NCBI GenBank assembly: GCA_031772625.1
Contig: CM062814.1
Span: 828,118,680 to 828,182,679 of the forward strand
Direction of reading: 5' to 3'
DNA length: 64,000 nt
DNA from: Pinus tabuliformis
Taxonomy: Eukaryota > Streptophyta > Pinopsida > Pinales > Pinaceae
The translations under genes and the position numbers were made by a program. Positions 9,541-22,164 of this stretch are shown here, in pieces (position 1 is the first letter of the stretch; each line of letters starts with the position of its first letter). The notes under the pieces were generated by a model. The model did no database searches and had not been told where the DNA came from. It saw only the letters and a program-made list of their open reading frames with translations.

Positions 9541-12500
9541 TGGGGTCAACCTTCTGTGATTGTTTATAGTGTAGGTTCTAAAATTTTAGTGAAATAAACA
9601 AATATATAACAACCTAACCGTGTGTTTCAATTGAGGATATTCTAAATATTAATTTTTTTCATTTTGCTTGTGGTGTAAGTTTTAATTTTTTTCTAAAATT
9701 TTAGTAAAATAGACAAATATATAATAACCAAACTGTGTGTTTCAATTGAGCACATTCTAAATATTAAATCTTTTTGTTTTTAATTTTCTGATCCATTCTT
9801 AAACTATTTTTTGTTTTTTCACTTTCATTGGACTTTGGTGAAATAGACAAACATATAACAACCAGACTCTGTCTATGAATTGAGGATATTTTAAATGTTA
9901 AATTTTTTGGTTTTTTTGTTTTTAAATATTTTGATCAATCCAGTTTAAGTACAATTATATTTTTAAATGTTAAACCTTATTTTTTTCTTCTTTTCACTTT
10001 TTTATTAATTTTTTTTTTCAAATTCCATCAATTATTTTTGGAATCTTCCTTAAAAATTATTGAAATCCTAAATTTGAATGATTGAGCTTATATAATTCTA
10101 GTTTTTCAAAATATTAATTAAAAAAAATCAAGATCTTCAATTTATTAATATATATTTAAAAATGTAATTCAAATAATAAAAATTATAATATCTTTCCAAT
10201 ATGGTTGGATTTTGGTGAAATAGACAAACATATAACTACCAAACTCTGTGCCTATAAATTGAGCATATTCTAAATGTTAAACTCTCTTTTCATTTTTTTT
10301 TAGTAATTCTATTCAAAATTAGATTATATTTTTAAATGTTGAACTTTTCTTTTTCTTTTTCCTTTTCCTTTTTTTTCACTTTCACATTACTATTTTTGTT
10401 TCAAATCTGATCAAATATTTTTGGAATCTTCAATTAAAAATCATTAAAATAATAAATTTGAATAATTAAGCTTATATAATTTGAGTTTTTCAAAAAGCTA
10501 ATTTAAATTACAAAAATTATAATATTGCAAAAAAAATTATCATTAAATTTTTAGTGAAAAAAACAAACATAAAGCAATCCAAACTCTTATCCTCATAAAT
10601 TGAACAATTAAACCTATCCTAAATGCTAAACCTTTTTCGTTTCAAAGGAAAAATAGATTAGATATTTGTGAATGTAGTCTCTTTTTTCTTAATTATATAT
10701 TATTGAAATGATAAATTTAAATAATTAAACTTTCATAATTTATTTTTTTCAAAATATTAAATTTATAAATATATTAAAAAATAATAATTTAACTACCACT
10801 AAAAATTATATCATTAAAATTTTTAATTTTAACACATATAACAACTAAATTCTATTTTCATAAATTAAATATAAATCTTAAATTTTTTATACACTTCAAA
10901 TTAATTTTATTTAAAATTAAATTATATATTTTTAAATATTAATTTTTTCTTTTTATTTTTCAATTAATTTTATTTAAAAATTAATTAATATTTTTAAAAT
11001 TTTCAAATAATCCATTTACATAATTAAATTTATGTAATTTAAAATTTTCATAAAAATTAAATATTAAATTTATTTATATATTTAAAACTATATATTAAAT
11101 AAAAAAATATCATTAACAAATTGTATTTACGGAGTCCTATATTTATGAATAAGTTATTTTTAGATGATTGAATTTATTGTACAGGAGATCAAGAAAAGAG
11201 AGTAACAAGTGTCTTGTATTTTATTATTAAAAACGTTCAAGCTCCATCAATGAATAATTTATTTCTAGTTCATTGAATCTCGTATGCATGAGAATCATAA
11301 AAGAGAGTTATAAAAGTCAGGTATATAAAAAATATAAACCTTCACAAAAGTCAAAAAGAAAATACACATTTATAAATTAAATAAATATTTTAATTCGTTA
11401 ATGCTGATGGGTTGTTATTAATAAAATTTATATGTAAATTTAAAATGTTTATATTTTAAATATAAAATAATAAAAATTATATTAGTTGTTTAAAGATGTA
11501 GAATAAATGGTGATGGGTGTATTGTTAAGTTACTTTTTGATATAAAGGTTATTAATTCAAAATTAAAAAATTTAGTCATGTTAAACATTAGTATGGCCTA
11601 GGCCAGGTGTGATCTTTGAGTGGCAGTTTCTCAAGGCAAAGGTTAAGTGTGTAGTCATCTCTAGAGGACATACACAACTTGACAAATAAACAAAAAAATA
11701 AAATTTGAATAATTTGAATAATTTAATTATATGAATTTTTTATGTAGTTTATGGACCCTGGGGATTGATGATTGCGGCATCCACTACTTGTCAATAACAA
11801 AAGTACATCAATTGAACTAACCTTCATGACTTCATATCACCTTTTTTCCTATTTATTAATTTGCTTAATTATATAATTTTATATTTTATTTATTAATTTC
11901 AAAAAATTTCAATTTTATTAAATAATTATTATTCTTTTTAAATATTTCTTTTCATTTTAATTTTATTTCTCTAATATCTTTTCTATGCACTCACATTCAT
12001 AGTATAAGGATGGAGGTAATTGGAGATATTAAGGAAAATAAGTAATTTTATCTTAATATCTTACCCCCACCCACCAAAAGATGGAGGTAAAGGAAGATAT
12101 TAATGAAAACTTAACATGAGGGTGGAGGTGCACATGGGTAGTGGGAAAACTTACTAAGTTTTCTCTAATAATTCCCCTTATAGGTTGATGGGGTGTATTA
12201 GGAAAAACTTATTTATTAAGTTTTCTCTAATACTTCCACCATGAGTTGGGGTGAGATATTAGGCCAAACTTAATAAGGTGGAAGGTTGAGGAGTGGGGAA
12301 TATTAAATAAAACTTATTAAGATTTCCCTAATACACACCATGGGTCAGTATTAGAAGAAACTTACTTGATATGTTTTCCTCAATATCTTCCCTATGAACA
12401 TATGTAAGTGGGGTGATGTGCTTACAAGGAAAAATTACCCATTAAGATTTCTGGAATGTCTCCCTCTACAGGGTGGAAATGAGATATAATGTAGGGGTAG

Positions 12501-12693
12501 GGGATGTATTTGGAAAAAGTTATTACGTTTTGGTGTATTGGAGTATATTTACTTATTAAGTTTTTAGTATTAAAGTAAACTTATTTATTAAATTTCCCCT
12601 GGCATAAAAATAAGATATAAAAAAAATTAAATTAAATTTATTTTAACTAACCAATATGAAATAATAATGTTTTATTGATAAAAAATTGCATTC

Positions 12694-12708
12694 AAACATT
12701 AATTCAAT
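12694..12708 (+). repeat. Left target-site duplication of the LINE-derived insertion
   Basis: AAACATTAATTCAAT is repeated exactly at 14224-14238. A 15-bp exact duplication with an adjoining poly(A) (poly-T on this strand) is the mark of target-primed reverse transcription. Confidence 0.92.
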
Positions 12709-14223
12709 CTCTTTTTTTCTTTTTCTTTTTCTTTTTCTTTTTTTTTCTTTCTTTTCTTTTCTTTTCTTCTTCTTTTTTTTTTTTTTTTTGTTTTTGGTTT
12801 TTTTTTTTTTTTTTTTTGCGTAAAGACTAATTCTATTAAAAAAGAGAAAAATATGTACATGGAGGTCGAGACCTCAAAGGGGGCAGAAGCCAGCCCTCAG
12901 CCAGAGATTCTGAGACATACATATCCTGCTATCTGCCCTTTCAGGATTAAGAGACTTCAAAACATGATTTGTTAGACCCTGACATACAAAAAAATAGTCC
13001 TGTTCTGAGTCTAACACAACATTACTATCGCCTACAATGGCTTTACTGGTAAACATTCTGTCATACCCACCATGGACAAAATTGAGGCAAAAACAAAGCT
13101 TGCCGAACCAAGAATTGTTGCTGCACATCAGATCAAGTTGGCTCGCACCGATACAAGACGAGAACTGAGACCAGACCCGTAACCAGAGACCCAAAACATA
13201 GACACATAACATAAAATAAAACAGAGCAAAGGCAAGAGTGCCACCCGTAGGCAATGAACCAGCATCATTCGGCATGTTGCGGAGAGTCGGGCGCATCCTT
13301 GTCCACCTGGCTGGACGAGGCAATCCAAGTGACGAATTCATTGTCTGCATTCCCCTCGATACCACCATCTGGAGGAATTACCAGATTCAAGATGCTACCT
13401 GGATGATGAACCGGCCCACAAGCAAGGACCTCGCGCTGACTCGATTCTGCCGGAGGCTGAGGCGCCTCAGGAACAGTGCTATCTTCCTGCATGTTGTCTT
13501 CATTAAACACGACCCCAGCCATCTCCCCCTGAAGGACACTGTCATCCTGAGACTGAGAGGTGGTGGTGTGGGCCGAGCTGCTGGGTTTATCCTCCTCCTC
13601 AGCAAGAATAACAGTGATACTGGCTGACAACACTGGCCTGTTGAGCCTGCTATGGAAGGTGAAGCGGGTTGTTTGAAAGGAGTTGTGCGGGAGAGGTCTA
13701 GCATGGTCGGAGGGCAGAGAGGACGGGGAGGCCGAAGCAATGGGGATTACGTTCTGAGGAGCAGAATGAGAGGCCCTGCCTCTATTACCAGTATTGCCTC
13801 CACGGCGAGAGACTCCTCGACGGCGAGGCATCTTCGAATTATCTGAGCAACCAAGTAAGGGAAAATGGCAGAGCTGAAGGGGGAAGGACTGAGCACAGAC
13901 GAACCAGGCAATACTTAAAACCCAAGCATGCTTCCAGACTACCTGAACGAAACAGGGGTGCGGGAAGAAAATCAGGCGGAGGTGAAAAGAGCCAAGGGCA
14001 ATGGCGTGAACCAGACACCAGGCCATGAATAAAACCTCGAGCGTAAACTCTCGAACCAAGCGCGCATTGAAGACGATCTGTGCGACCATCATTCCATCCT
14101 CTGTCCAATTGATATCGCATGCCATTGAGATATGCAATCCTCGTCCGCGAGCCAGGTGCAGGGACAACTGCCTGCAATGAAAGAACCCTCATAAATGCGC
14201 TGCATTAACACCCGCATCCGGGT
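12709..14223 (-). mobile_element. LINE-derived 1.5-kb insertion, no reverse transcriptase
   Basis: The element lies on the minus strand: its A-rich tail appears as a 110-bp T-rich tract at 12709-12818 with CTTTTT periodicity, and its 5' end is at 14223. It is bounded by a perfect 15-bp target duplication. It is much richer in G+C than its surroundings. Copy B of the AT-rich segment has the matching empty site near 23040-23062, TCAACATTAACTCAATTGCC. The insert holds an ORF1-like frame, then a short 3' part, but no endonuclease or reverse transcriptase, so it is a 5'/3' end-joined (internally deleted) LINE or a LINE-dependent non-autonomous element. Confidence 0.8.
13265..13831 (-). CDS. ORF1-like basic/low-complexity protein of the LINE-derived insert
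   Basis: The frame is open from 14167, but the most natural start is the internal Met at 13831, which begins MPRRRGVSRRGG and would give 188 residues. The N-terminus is rich in Arg and Gly, a likely nucleic-acid-binding tail; the rest is rich in Ser, Pro, Glu and Asp and seems disordered. This agrees with N-terminal parts of plant LINE ORF1 proteins, but no RRM or zinc knuckle is visible. The frame after it (12874-13368, another frame) is probably 3' untranslated DNA. I cannot say whether this is expressed. Confidence 0.4.
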   Translation of the reverse strand: MPRRRGVSRRGGNTGNRGRASHSAPQNVIPIASASPSSLPSDHARPLPHNSFQTTRFTFHSRLNRPVLSASITVILAEEEDKPSSSAHTTTSQSQDDSVLQGEMAGVVFNEDNMQEDSTVPEAPQPPAESSQREVLACGPVHHPGSILNLVIPPDGGIEGNADNEFVTWIASSSQVDKDAPDSPQHAE

Positions 14224-14238
14224 AAACATTAATTCAAT
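14224..14238 (+). repeat. Right target-site duplication of the LINE-derived insertion
   Basis: Exact second copy of the 15-bp sequence at 12694-12708; AT-rich copy A resumes from here. Confidence 0.92.
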
Positions 14239-14690
14239 TTTCATTTATTAAACTCAATAAATTTTATTTTTAATAAATAATTAAATTTTATAAATATTGA
14301 ATTTTATAATTATATTATCAACTTTGAAATCTTTATCTCAATCAATTAATATTGTATAATGAATTTTTATTATTAATTAAAATCATTAGTCTTTACCTTG
14401 TGAGGGATTATAACACTCTTTCCCAATGCGTTGACTCTTGATTATTTTGTGGAGCTTTTGCTACTTTAACCAAAGTTTCAAGAAAATGTTGAATATTCCC
14501 TTTTTTCATAAATTCAAAAATGATTTTATTTTACTTCTAGTTTTCTATTGGTTGAGCAAGTCTTGATGTGAAATAATTCTCCTAGTGGAGGAGGGTTTAT
14601 CTTTTGTAATTGTTAGTGCCTCACAAATCATTTTAAAATAAAAAAAAAAAAGACTAATTTTGTGAGTGGTAATTCCATCGTTGAGTGCTT

Positions 14691-14938
14691 TGACACTGAC
14701 ACAATGCTCCGAGCAGGTCCTTTATATAAGTGGGGGATGTGTTTTTTCAATGAGTTCTCTGGCACTGACACTACTAGTGGTCTTCCCAATGATGGGAGAA
14801 CTGACAAAGTTCTTTGACATTGACACAATGCTCCGAGTAGGTCCATTACATAAGTGGGGGATGTGTTTTTTCAATGAGTTCTTTGGCACTGACACTACTA
14901 GGGGTCTTCCCAATGATGCCAGAACTAACGAAGTTCCA
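14691..14938. repeat. Tandem duplication of about 126 bp in copy A
   Basis: Units 14691-14814 and 14817-14938 share CACAATGCTCCGAG, AAGTGGGGGATGTG and TTTTTTCAATGAGTTCT with about a dozen differences. The corresponding stretch of copy B has a different local expansion (see 23617-23706). Confidence 0.85.
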
Positions 14939-15020
14939 TAAAGTTGATACATTGTGCAGAGTGTAGAGGTGCATAAGAAGAAACCAAGAGTTGGAGGGGT
15001 GAGAGATTCATAACGTTGAT

Positions 15021-15347
15021 ACATTGTGTGGAGGAAGTAATGTTGATATTTACACAGGGAAGATTATTGCCTCATATTTACATAGGGATGCCACCATGGC
15101 AACGTAGATGCGCTCTCTTCTTTCACCAACAACAATTTATGAATTAGACACATTGTGTGGAGGAAGTAATGTTGATATTTACACAGGGAAGATTATTGCC
15201 TCATATTTACATAGGGATGCCACCATGGCAACGTAGATGCGCTCTCTTCTTTCACCAACAACAATTTATGAATTAGACACGTGGATTTGTTTAAATGTTT
15301 TTAGATGCGCTCTCTTCTTTCACCAACAACAATTTATGAATTGGACA
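15021..15347. repeat. 129-bp tandem duplication plus partial third unit at the copy A/B junction
   Basis: 15021-15149 and 15150-15278 are near-identical 129-bp units spanning GGAGGAAGTAATGTTGATAT through AACAACAATTTATGAATTAG. A partial third unit, from AGATGCGCTCTCTTC, lies at 15303-15347. The near identity makes this one of the younger changes in the AT-rich region. Confidence 0.88.
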
Positions 15348-17892
15348 TGTGGATTTGTTCAAGCGTTTTTTCGCAAATAGTGTTGCCATTCATTAGATAT
15401 TAATGAACAATATAGTTACCCAGAGGGTGGTGGAGTTTATGAGTTAAAGCATTTGTGTTATTGATAGGTTATGGGTTTCAATTCTCTAGACACTCTTGGG
15501 TATAGCAACCAAACTCAATATCTATGAATTGAGAATATTTTAAATGTTAAACTTTTTTTCTTTTCTGTTATTAATTTTTTTACTTTAACTTATTTAATTT
15601 CAATTTTTCAAAATATTAATTTAAAAAAAAAATCTAAAATATTCAATTTATTCTTATATTAAAAAATACAATTTAAATAATAAAAATTATACTATATCGT
15701 TGGCTTTTGGTGAAATAAACAAACATATAACAACCCAACCTTATACTTATGAATTGATTATTTTAAATGTTACATTTTATTTTATTTTATTTTATTTTCA
15801 GTTTTTAATTTTGTTTAAAATTAGATTATATTTTTAAATATTAAAATTTTTCTTTTTCATTTTTTTCCTTTTCCAATTTATTTTTTATTTTTCCAAATCA
15901 AATCAAATATTTTTGCAATATTTGATCAAAGAGTTTTTCAAAATGTCAATTTAAATAATATAAATTATAATATTGCAAAAAATTATATCATTGAATTTTT
16001 TGTGAAAAAAGACAAAATCCTATAACAACCAAACTCTTATCTTCATAAATTAAACTTATTCTAAATGTTAAATCTTTTCTATTTAAAAAAAAAAAAATAG
16101 ATCAGATATTTGTCAATGTTAAACTTTTTCTATTTTTTTTAAAAAAAAGGTAGATCAGATATTTGTGAATGTTAAACCTTTTCTATTTTCAAACAAAAAA
16201 AATAGATCAGATATTTGTGAATGTTAAACCTTTTCTATTTTTAAATAAAAACTAGATCAGATATTTGTGAATGTTAAAATTTTTCTTTTTACTATCAATT
16301 TTGTTTAAAATCCACTGAAATATTTTGAAATTTTCGATTATAAATTATTGAAATCATAAATTTGAATCATTAAATTTTCATAATTCAAAATTTTCAAAAT
16401 ATTGAATTTATAAATGTATTAAAAATATATAATTTAAATATCACTAAAAAAATTTATCATTAATTTAAAAAAAAAAAATTAAAAACATATAACAACTAAA
16501 CTTTATTTTCTTAAATTAATTATAAATCTGGATTTTTTTTTACATATTTCTCATTTACTTTATTTAAAATTAAATTAGATATTTTTGAATATTATTTTTT
16601 TCCTCTCAATCCTTTAACTAATTTTATTTAAAATCTAATTGAAATTTTCAAAATTTCCGTTATCATCCATTTAAATGATTAAATTTATATAATTAACCTT
16701 TTTTTATATTTATGAATCTCGTTGACAAATTAACAAATAATTTATTTGTAGTTGATTGACTCTCGTTTGCATGAGAATCATAAAAAGAATATAAACCTTT
16801 ACAAAGGGCATACAGAAAATACACGTTTATAAATTAAATAATTCTTTTATTTCGTTAGGGGTTGTTGGTTGTTATTAATAAAATTTATATCTAAATATAC
16901 ATTATTTAGAAGTTATTTTAAATCTAAAATAATAAAATTTTATTGCTCAAGATAAAATAAATTGTGATAGGATGTATTGTTAAAGTCATTTTGTGATGTA
17001 AAGGTTATCCATTAAAAAAAAAAATTGTGCAAAAATTCAAGAGTAGTGTAGCATAGGCGGGGTGCGATCCCCTAGTGATTTTGACAGTTCTAGATAGCAG
17101 TTTCTCAAACCAAAGGTTAAGCCTGTAATCATCTCTGGATGACACAAACAAAGGACACAACCAACTTGACCAAAAAAAATCGATTAATTAGAATAATTTA
17201 TAATTATATGATTTTTTTTGTGGTTTTTGAACCGTGGATATTGGTGATTGCTACATCTATTACTTCTCAATAACAAAGGTCCTTTAATGTCAAGGTCAAT
17301 TAAGCTAACCCTCAAGACTTCACATAACTTTTTTTCCCTATTTATTAATTTGTTTATTATATAATTTTATATTTTATTTATTAATTTTAATTATTTTTTA
17401 TTTTTATATGCTTTTTAAATATTTCTTTTCATTTTAATTTTACTTTTCTAAAATCTTTTTTTGCACTCACCTTCATAGTATAAGGATGGAGGTAAGTGAG
17501 ATATTATGGAAAATAAGTAAGTTTATCTTAATATCTTACCCATGCGCACCCACCAAAGGATGGATGGAGGTAGAGGAAAATATTAATGAAAACTTAACAT
17601 GAGGGTGGAGTGCATGTGGGTTAAGTTTTCCTTAATAACTCCCATTATAGGTTGAATGAGGTGTATTAGGGAAAATTTACTTATTAATCTTTCTCTCATA
17701 GCTCCACCATGGGTTGGGGGTGAGATATTAGGAAAAACTTAATAAGGTGGAAGGTTTGGGACTAGGCATATTAAAGAAAACTTATCTAATATGTTTTTTC
17801 AATATTTTCCCATGGACATGTGTAAGTGGGGCTGGTGTGCTTATGAGGGAAAAAACACCCATTAAGATTTCTCTAATGTACAACGTGGAGAT

Positions 17893-17901
17893 GAGATATA
17901 A
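17893..17901 (+). repeat. Likely left target duplication of the 5-kb LINE
   Basis: GAGATATAA here and GAGATACAA at 22863-22871 flank the LINE with one mismatch. Copy A reads GAGATATAATG at the equivalent place. The match is short and imperfect, so the boundary is approximate. Confidence 0.5.
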
Positions 17902-17980
17902 TATCAAGAAATGATATGATATGACATTTTAAGGTCCACGAGACTAAAAATAGCCTATGAGACCATTAGTTCCCTGTTTT

Positions 17981-18211
17981 TCACTTTTGCAATTCATTCC
18001 TTTTCCGATTCAAATTGATGATGAGTTGGCCCAACCTTCCAACAATTCCCTCGCTAAAAAGACAATGCCAAGAAACTGATGCTAACATGTTCTCATAACT
18101 ATCTCTGATGTATTTGAATGCATCACATTCCAAAATGAAATATTTTTCCGATTCCACAACCCCAGACGTGCAAAATGTACACACCCGTTCTTCCCAAGCT
18201 TCTTTAGGCAT
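17981..18211 (-). pseudogene. LINE pol C-terminal Cys-rich segment
   Basis: The 76-residue frame begins with ERVCTFCTSGVVESEKYFIL and continues to ECDAF, a CX2C...C pattern like the zinc-knuckle/“zf-RVT” end of LINE pol proteins. It lies where such a segment is expected, downstream of the RT. Confidence 0.55.
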
Positions 18212-18403
18212 TTTCCATCATCCTATTTCACACCGAAGTTGATGTGAGTTGGTCCTTAATTGAGCAATAAGAACCTTTTCCCTCCACAAAATACTAGCTC
18301 CAGTGAACTCTTTTTGTTGTAGATCACACGTAGGGTTCAATTCCTCAATGTAATATTTCTTCTTTCTACCCAACTCTTTTCCCCATACCTTTCTACGAAA
18401 CTT

Positions 18404-18799
18404 CTATATAACAAAATCCTTTAGCTCCTTGCTATTTGTGGGACATGCATTGATGTAGATATTCCATTTTTGCATCCATGTGTAGTTTTGTTTCATCCAT
18501 GTTTTCTTTCTTTCATTCATGCCTTCATTGAAAATAAAATTAGGCCATCTACCTACTCTCATTTTCTCAATTCTTTTTAGATATCTTATGAGTCGCACCA
18601 TAGATATTGCTTCAATGGGATTTGCTCCTGTTTCACTCAACATTATCTCATAAGGTACTGAACTTTTTATTTTGAACTTGCTAATGATCAAGAGTATTTG
18701 GATTTTCTCAATTTGTTCCCATTTTGAGACGGGAGTGCTGCTAGCCCACAATTCACACCCATATAGCATCACTAGATAAACTAGGAGTCCAAAAAGCAC
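18404..18799 (-). pseudogene. LINE pol segment between RT and C-terminus
   Basis: The 131-residue frame carries LYGCELWASS, the tract that follows the RT in many LINEs, then a helix-rich segment. It is out of frame with the RT block and with the C-terminal block. Confidence 0.55.
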
Positions 18800-18989
18800 T
18801 TTAATCGTTTTCCAATCCCATAACTCTGCCTCTCTACATCTATTTTAAAGAGCATATAATGCTTTCCACCCTCCTAAAATTCTCTTATTTCTGCAGTCCT
18901 CCCAATTGAGTTTGTTGTTGAAATCAATCCCAAGGTACTTGTCTCATTTACTTCTTCAAGAATGTTGTCTTCAAAGAAGAAAGTATGCT

Positions 18990-19960
18990 GGCTCTACTTC
19001 CTTTTATTAGAAAAAATCATTATTTTGGTCTTGCTAGTATTGACTTGCAGCCCCACTACTCTACAAAAATGCTCAAGGGCATATAAGTGCATTTGCAATC
19101 CATGGGCTGATTTAGAAATCAATATAATATCATCAGCATATAAAAGAAGCTTTATCACGAACTCCCCCAGCCGAACACCATCTCCACCTTGCAGATTTAA
19201 CCACTCTTCCAATTTATCAATATATAGACCAAGAAGAGTGGGGGATATAGGGCAACCTTGCTTGACTCCAATGTCACTTCTAAATCTTTTTGAAATACCT
19301 ACTGAGGTTCTAATTTTGACTTTCACTTCTTCATAAAGTCTATGGACAATGGCTCTATAATGCACAGGAATTTCAAGTTCTTCCATTCTAAAACACAACT
19401 TATCCCTAGGGACTGTGCCAAATTCTTTTTTGAAGTTAACAAAGCAGCAAAATACTTCTTCTTTGTCCTCCCAAACCTTTTCAACAATGTGTCTCAATGT
19501 GATGCCATGATCCACTGTAGAATGTTTCGGCCTAAAACCCGCTTGTCCGCTTGCCCTCTTTTCTTTAACTTCCCCACTTACTAACTCTATTTTCTACCAT
19601 GTTGCCAAAACGCTTTGAAAACAAAGGATTTACTTTTTCTATAGTTGGATGGATTATTAGTGTCTCCACTTTTAAAAAGGGGTACTGCTAGGCTAGTTGT
19701 CCAGTCTTTTGGGAATCCTTGCTGAATGATGTTATTGAATATTTCCATGACGTGTGGCACAAGAGCATTCATTCCCCATCTTAGATACTCTGCTTGAAGT
19801 TCAACCAAATCCTTTCCCTTTCTTGTTTTCAGCTTCTTAATTCCATTCTCCACCTCTTGTACTGTGAAGAACTTTGAATTTGTGTTGGTCCTAGCGGGGG
19901 ACTCCGCCTAAAATTCTTTCTCATAGAGTTTTCTTGCATATTCAAACCATTGATTGGCTG
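18990..19960 (-). pseudogene. LINE reverse transcriptase domain
   Basis: Two frames together cover the RT fingers and palm. 19587-19853 holds WGMNALVPHVMEIFNN and AVPLFKSGDTNNPSNYR. 18994-19515 holds VKQGCPISPTLL and LLYADDIILIS. The YADD catalytic pair (near 19129-19140) is intact. The first catalytic block reads CFVNFKKEFGTVPRD where families have an Asp in place of the Asn, so the active site is broken. A frameshift near 19640 separates the frames. Confidence 0.8.
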
Positions 19961-20369
19961 TAATATTATTTTCAATTTTCTTCTTCCTTGGTTGCAGTTC
20001 TTTCCAGAAAAGCTTTGGATTATTCTTGCTTAAATATATTAACTCTTCTCTCTTTGTTTGCATGAACTCATATTTTTTCCTTTTTAGTATCTACTTATAT
20101 AACTTTACATTAATCTTCTCCTTTCCTGCCTTTTTCAAGGTTTTCCTTACCATTTTGCATTCCTCATCAAACCAAGCATTTGCACGAAAACAATTTGATT
20201 CTAATTTCCTATTTTTTTCTCTTTTGCACTTCTCAAGTGCACTTTGAATTATATTTGTTAACTCATGACTGTTGAAGCTTTTGAAACCAGTTTTCTCCTT
20301 CCGAATTAATCTCTCTAACATTGTCTTGAAAATAATACAATTTTCTTGTGTTAGAAGAATTTTGCCCCT

Positions 20370-21240
20370 TCATAGTGATTGCCGAGAGAATTGGGTTTTC
20401 CTCCTATGATGCTTTTCTTCTAACCATGATAACCTTGTATAAATTGGGTTATGGTCTGATTTTAAGTCCCAAATATGCTGTCCAATACTAACTTCTTCTA
20501 TCTTTTCTATTAAGCTTTGTGAACACATCACATAGTCAATGACACTTGCCCCATTGTATGTGTTGCAAGTGAATTTACCAAACCTTTTCCATCTATCTAG
20601 ACCATTGCAAATAATTAAGTTGAAAGCTCCACACAATGTAAGCAACTCCTCTCCAAAATGATTGCTAACTTTGTTATCTTCTCAACATCTCACCCATTGG
20701 GGATTCTCCTCTTCAGTGAACCAAATAGCATTGTTATCCTCTTTGCAACAAAGAATTCTAGCTTGATTATTTTATTTTATAGCATTGAAATCTCCCACTA
20801 AAATAACTTCTCCCTGCTGAAAGTACACGGAAATATCTTGTTTTAAAGCTGCATACGAATCCTTGTTGTCAAGCCCCTTATTTTTGTAAGTTTTTGAGAC
20901 TTGAGGGGCAAAATAGCATGCTGCAATTCTTATGTGATTCTCATTCTCTGATATTTTCAACCATAAATATTGTTTATTTTCATCTTCTTTAATTAATTGA
21001 ATGTGACAACCTTCTTTTTCTTTCACTACAACTAGTATTCCCTCATACCCTTTTCCATTTTCTACTACCTTGTTCCAAACTACCAACTTCAAATAGCCGC
21101 CAAACACAAGAGTTTTGCAACCATCATGCTCATGAGTTTCCGTGAGACAAATTATGTCTCTACCTTCCGCAATATGCCCTAACCTAGGTCCCCTCCTCTA
21201 AGAGTAACCTCTACAATTCCAACAAACTAAACTTAGGTAG
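20370..21240 (-). pseudogene. LINE apurinic-type endonuclease domain
   Basis: Motifs in order: CWNCRG at the start, DIICLTETHEHD, then ILVGDFNA, IDYVM, and LKSDHNPIYTRL near the end. These are the EN signatures that nick target DNA to prime reverse transcription. The frame is cut by at least three stops (one directly after GDFNAIK). The parts lie mainly in 20772-21107 and 20370-20645. Confidence 0.75.
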
Positions 21241-21260
21241 ACCTGGGTAGGATTTGACTG

Positions 21261-22164
21261 TTACGCAGTTTGGCACATGAGACTCAAATTTGAGTCTTCA
21301 CCCGTTTTCATCCATGCTGCTCTTTTTGTGTTCGTCTCTATTATTGAATTCTCTATTTTTTCTTCACTGCCAACTTGCTGCCCTGATTTTCCTGGAGGCC
21401 TAAACATTGCAATAACGGCTTTCACATTGTACAACCATGCACTTTTCCGTTCATTTCTTGTTGTTCTAATTTTCTCCACTTCATCCCTTCTCTCTTTTTG
21501 TTGTTTTTTGGTTAAATATTCATCGAGGAAGAAGTGTGAGCCTTTCAAGAGTTTCTTTTTGCCCAAAAGTTGTCGTTTGTCTTGTACGCTTGCCATGGTG
21601 ACTTTTATGGGTCAAGGCCTCTCTTCACATATCCTCTCAACCCTTCTTGCTTGACAAATTTTCCCTTTCTAATGTAGTTTCTCTTTCAGAAAGTCTCTTG
21701 TCAAATTGAGAGTACTTTCATTCTTCCCATAATCTCTTATTCTTCCCATTAGTGTCTTCAGCGCTAGCTTTGATTTCTTTTGGACTATTTTTCCCACTGT
21801 TCATTTTTTCTCTCTTTAGAAATGCTTGTTTGTTGAGATACCTGTGTATCTACCTGAGTTTGTTTGGAAATTATCACATCCATGTTTGTTGTTATTAATC
21901 CTTTCATGCTTTGCCATTCTTGTTTTCCTGTCTTTAGAGCCTGTTTGTTGTTATTAATCCTTTCATGCTTTGCCACACTATTTTCATGCTTTGCCATTTT
22001 TGTTTTCTTGTCTTTAGAGCCTCTTGTAACATTGTTACCTGATCTTTTAAAATTCTATTACCTTCCATTAGACATCGGTTTGCAACTGTGATCTCTGAAA
22101 TTTTGTGGTCCCTTTCCTGTTCTCTGGCTTCCAAAATCTCTAGCCTTGCCCCAACTTTCATCAA
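21261..22164 (-). pseudogene. LINE ORF1-like region with coiled coil
   Basis: 21934-22164 encodes a heptad-rich helix (LEILEAREQERDHKISEI and following), a likely trimerisation coiled coil. 21261-21596 encodes KKQQKERRDEVEKIRTTRNE and KSAWLYNVKAVIAMFRPP, which resembles the nucleic-acid-binding end of ORF1-like proteins. Between them 21880-22025 is a tandem duplication around AATGGCAAAGCATGAAA (minus strand), which breaks the frame. Confidence 0.5.

Larger units (their letters stand above)
8395..15036. repeat. AT-rich non-coding segment, copy A of a tandem pair
   Basis: Copy A starts with GATTATCACCTCATATTTACA, just upstream of the PAL promoter motifs, and ends near GGAGGAAGTAATGTTGATATT. 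Its parts match copy B (15037-23815) in the same order. The first 0.9 kb is itself duplicated inside copy A: 8467-9315 resembles 9316-10190. It has no coding ORF of its own apart from the LINE insertion at 12709-14223. The family is unknown to me; it could be an old non-coding transposon or a plain segmental duplication. Confidence 0.7.

Noticed and set aside
12709-12818. T-rich tract as a possible terminator or simple microsatellite
   Set aside because: It is the A-rich tail of a minus-strand LINE-derived insert, directly next to the target duplication.
14628-15024. Overlapping frames of 72-100 codons in the 126-bp tandem repeat
   Set aside because: They exist on both strands only because the repeat unit lacks stops in some frames; no domain and no codon bias.
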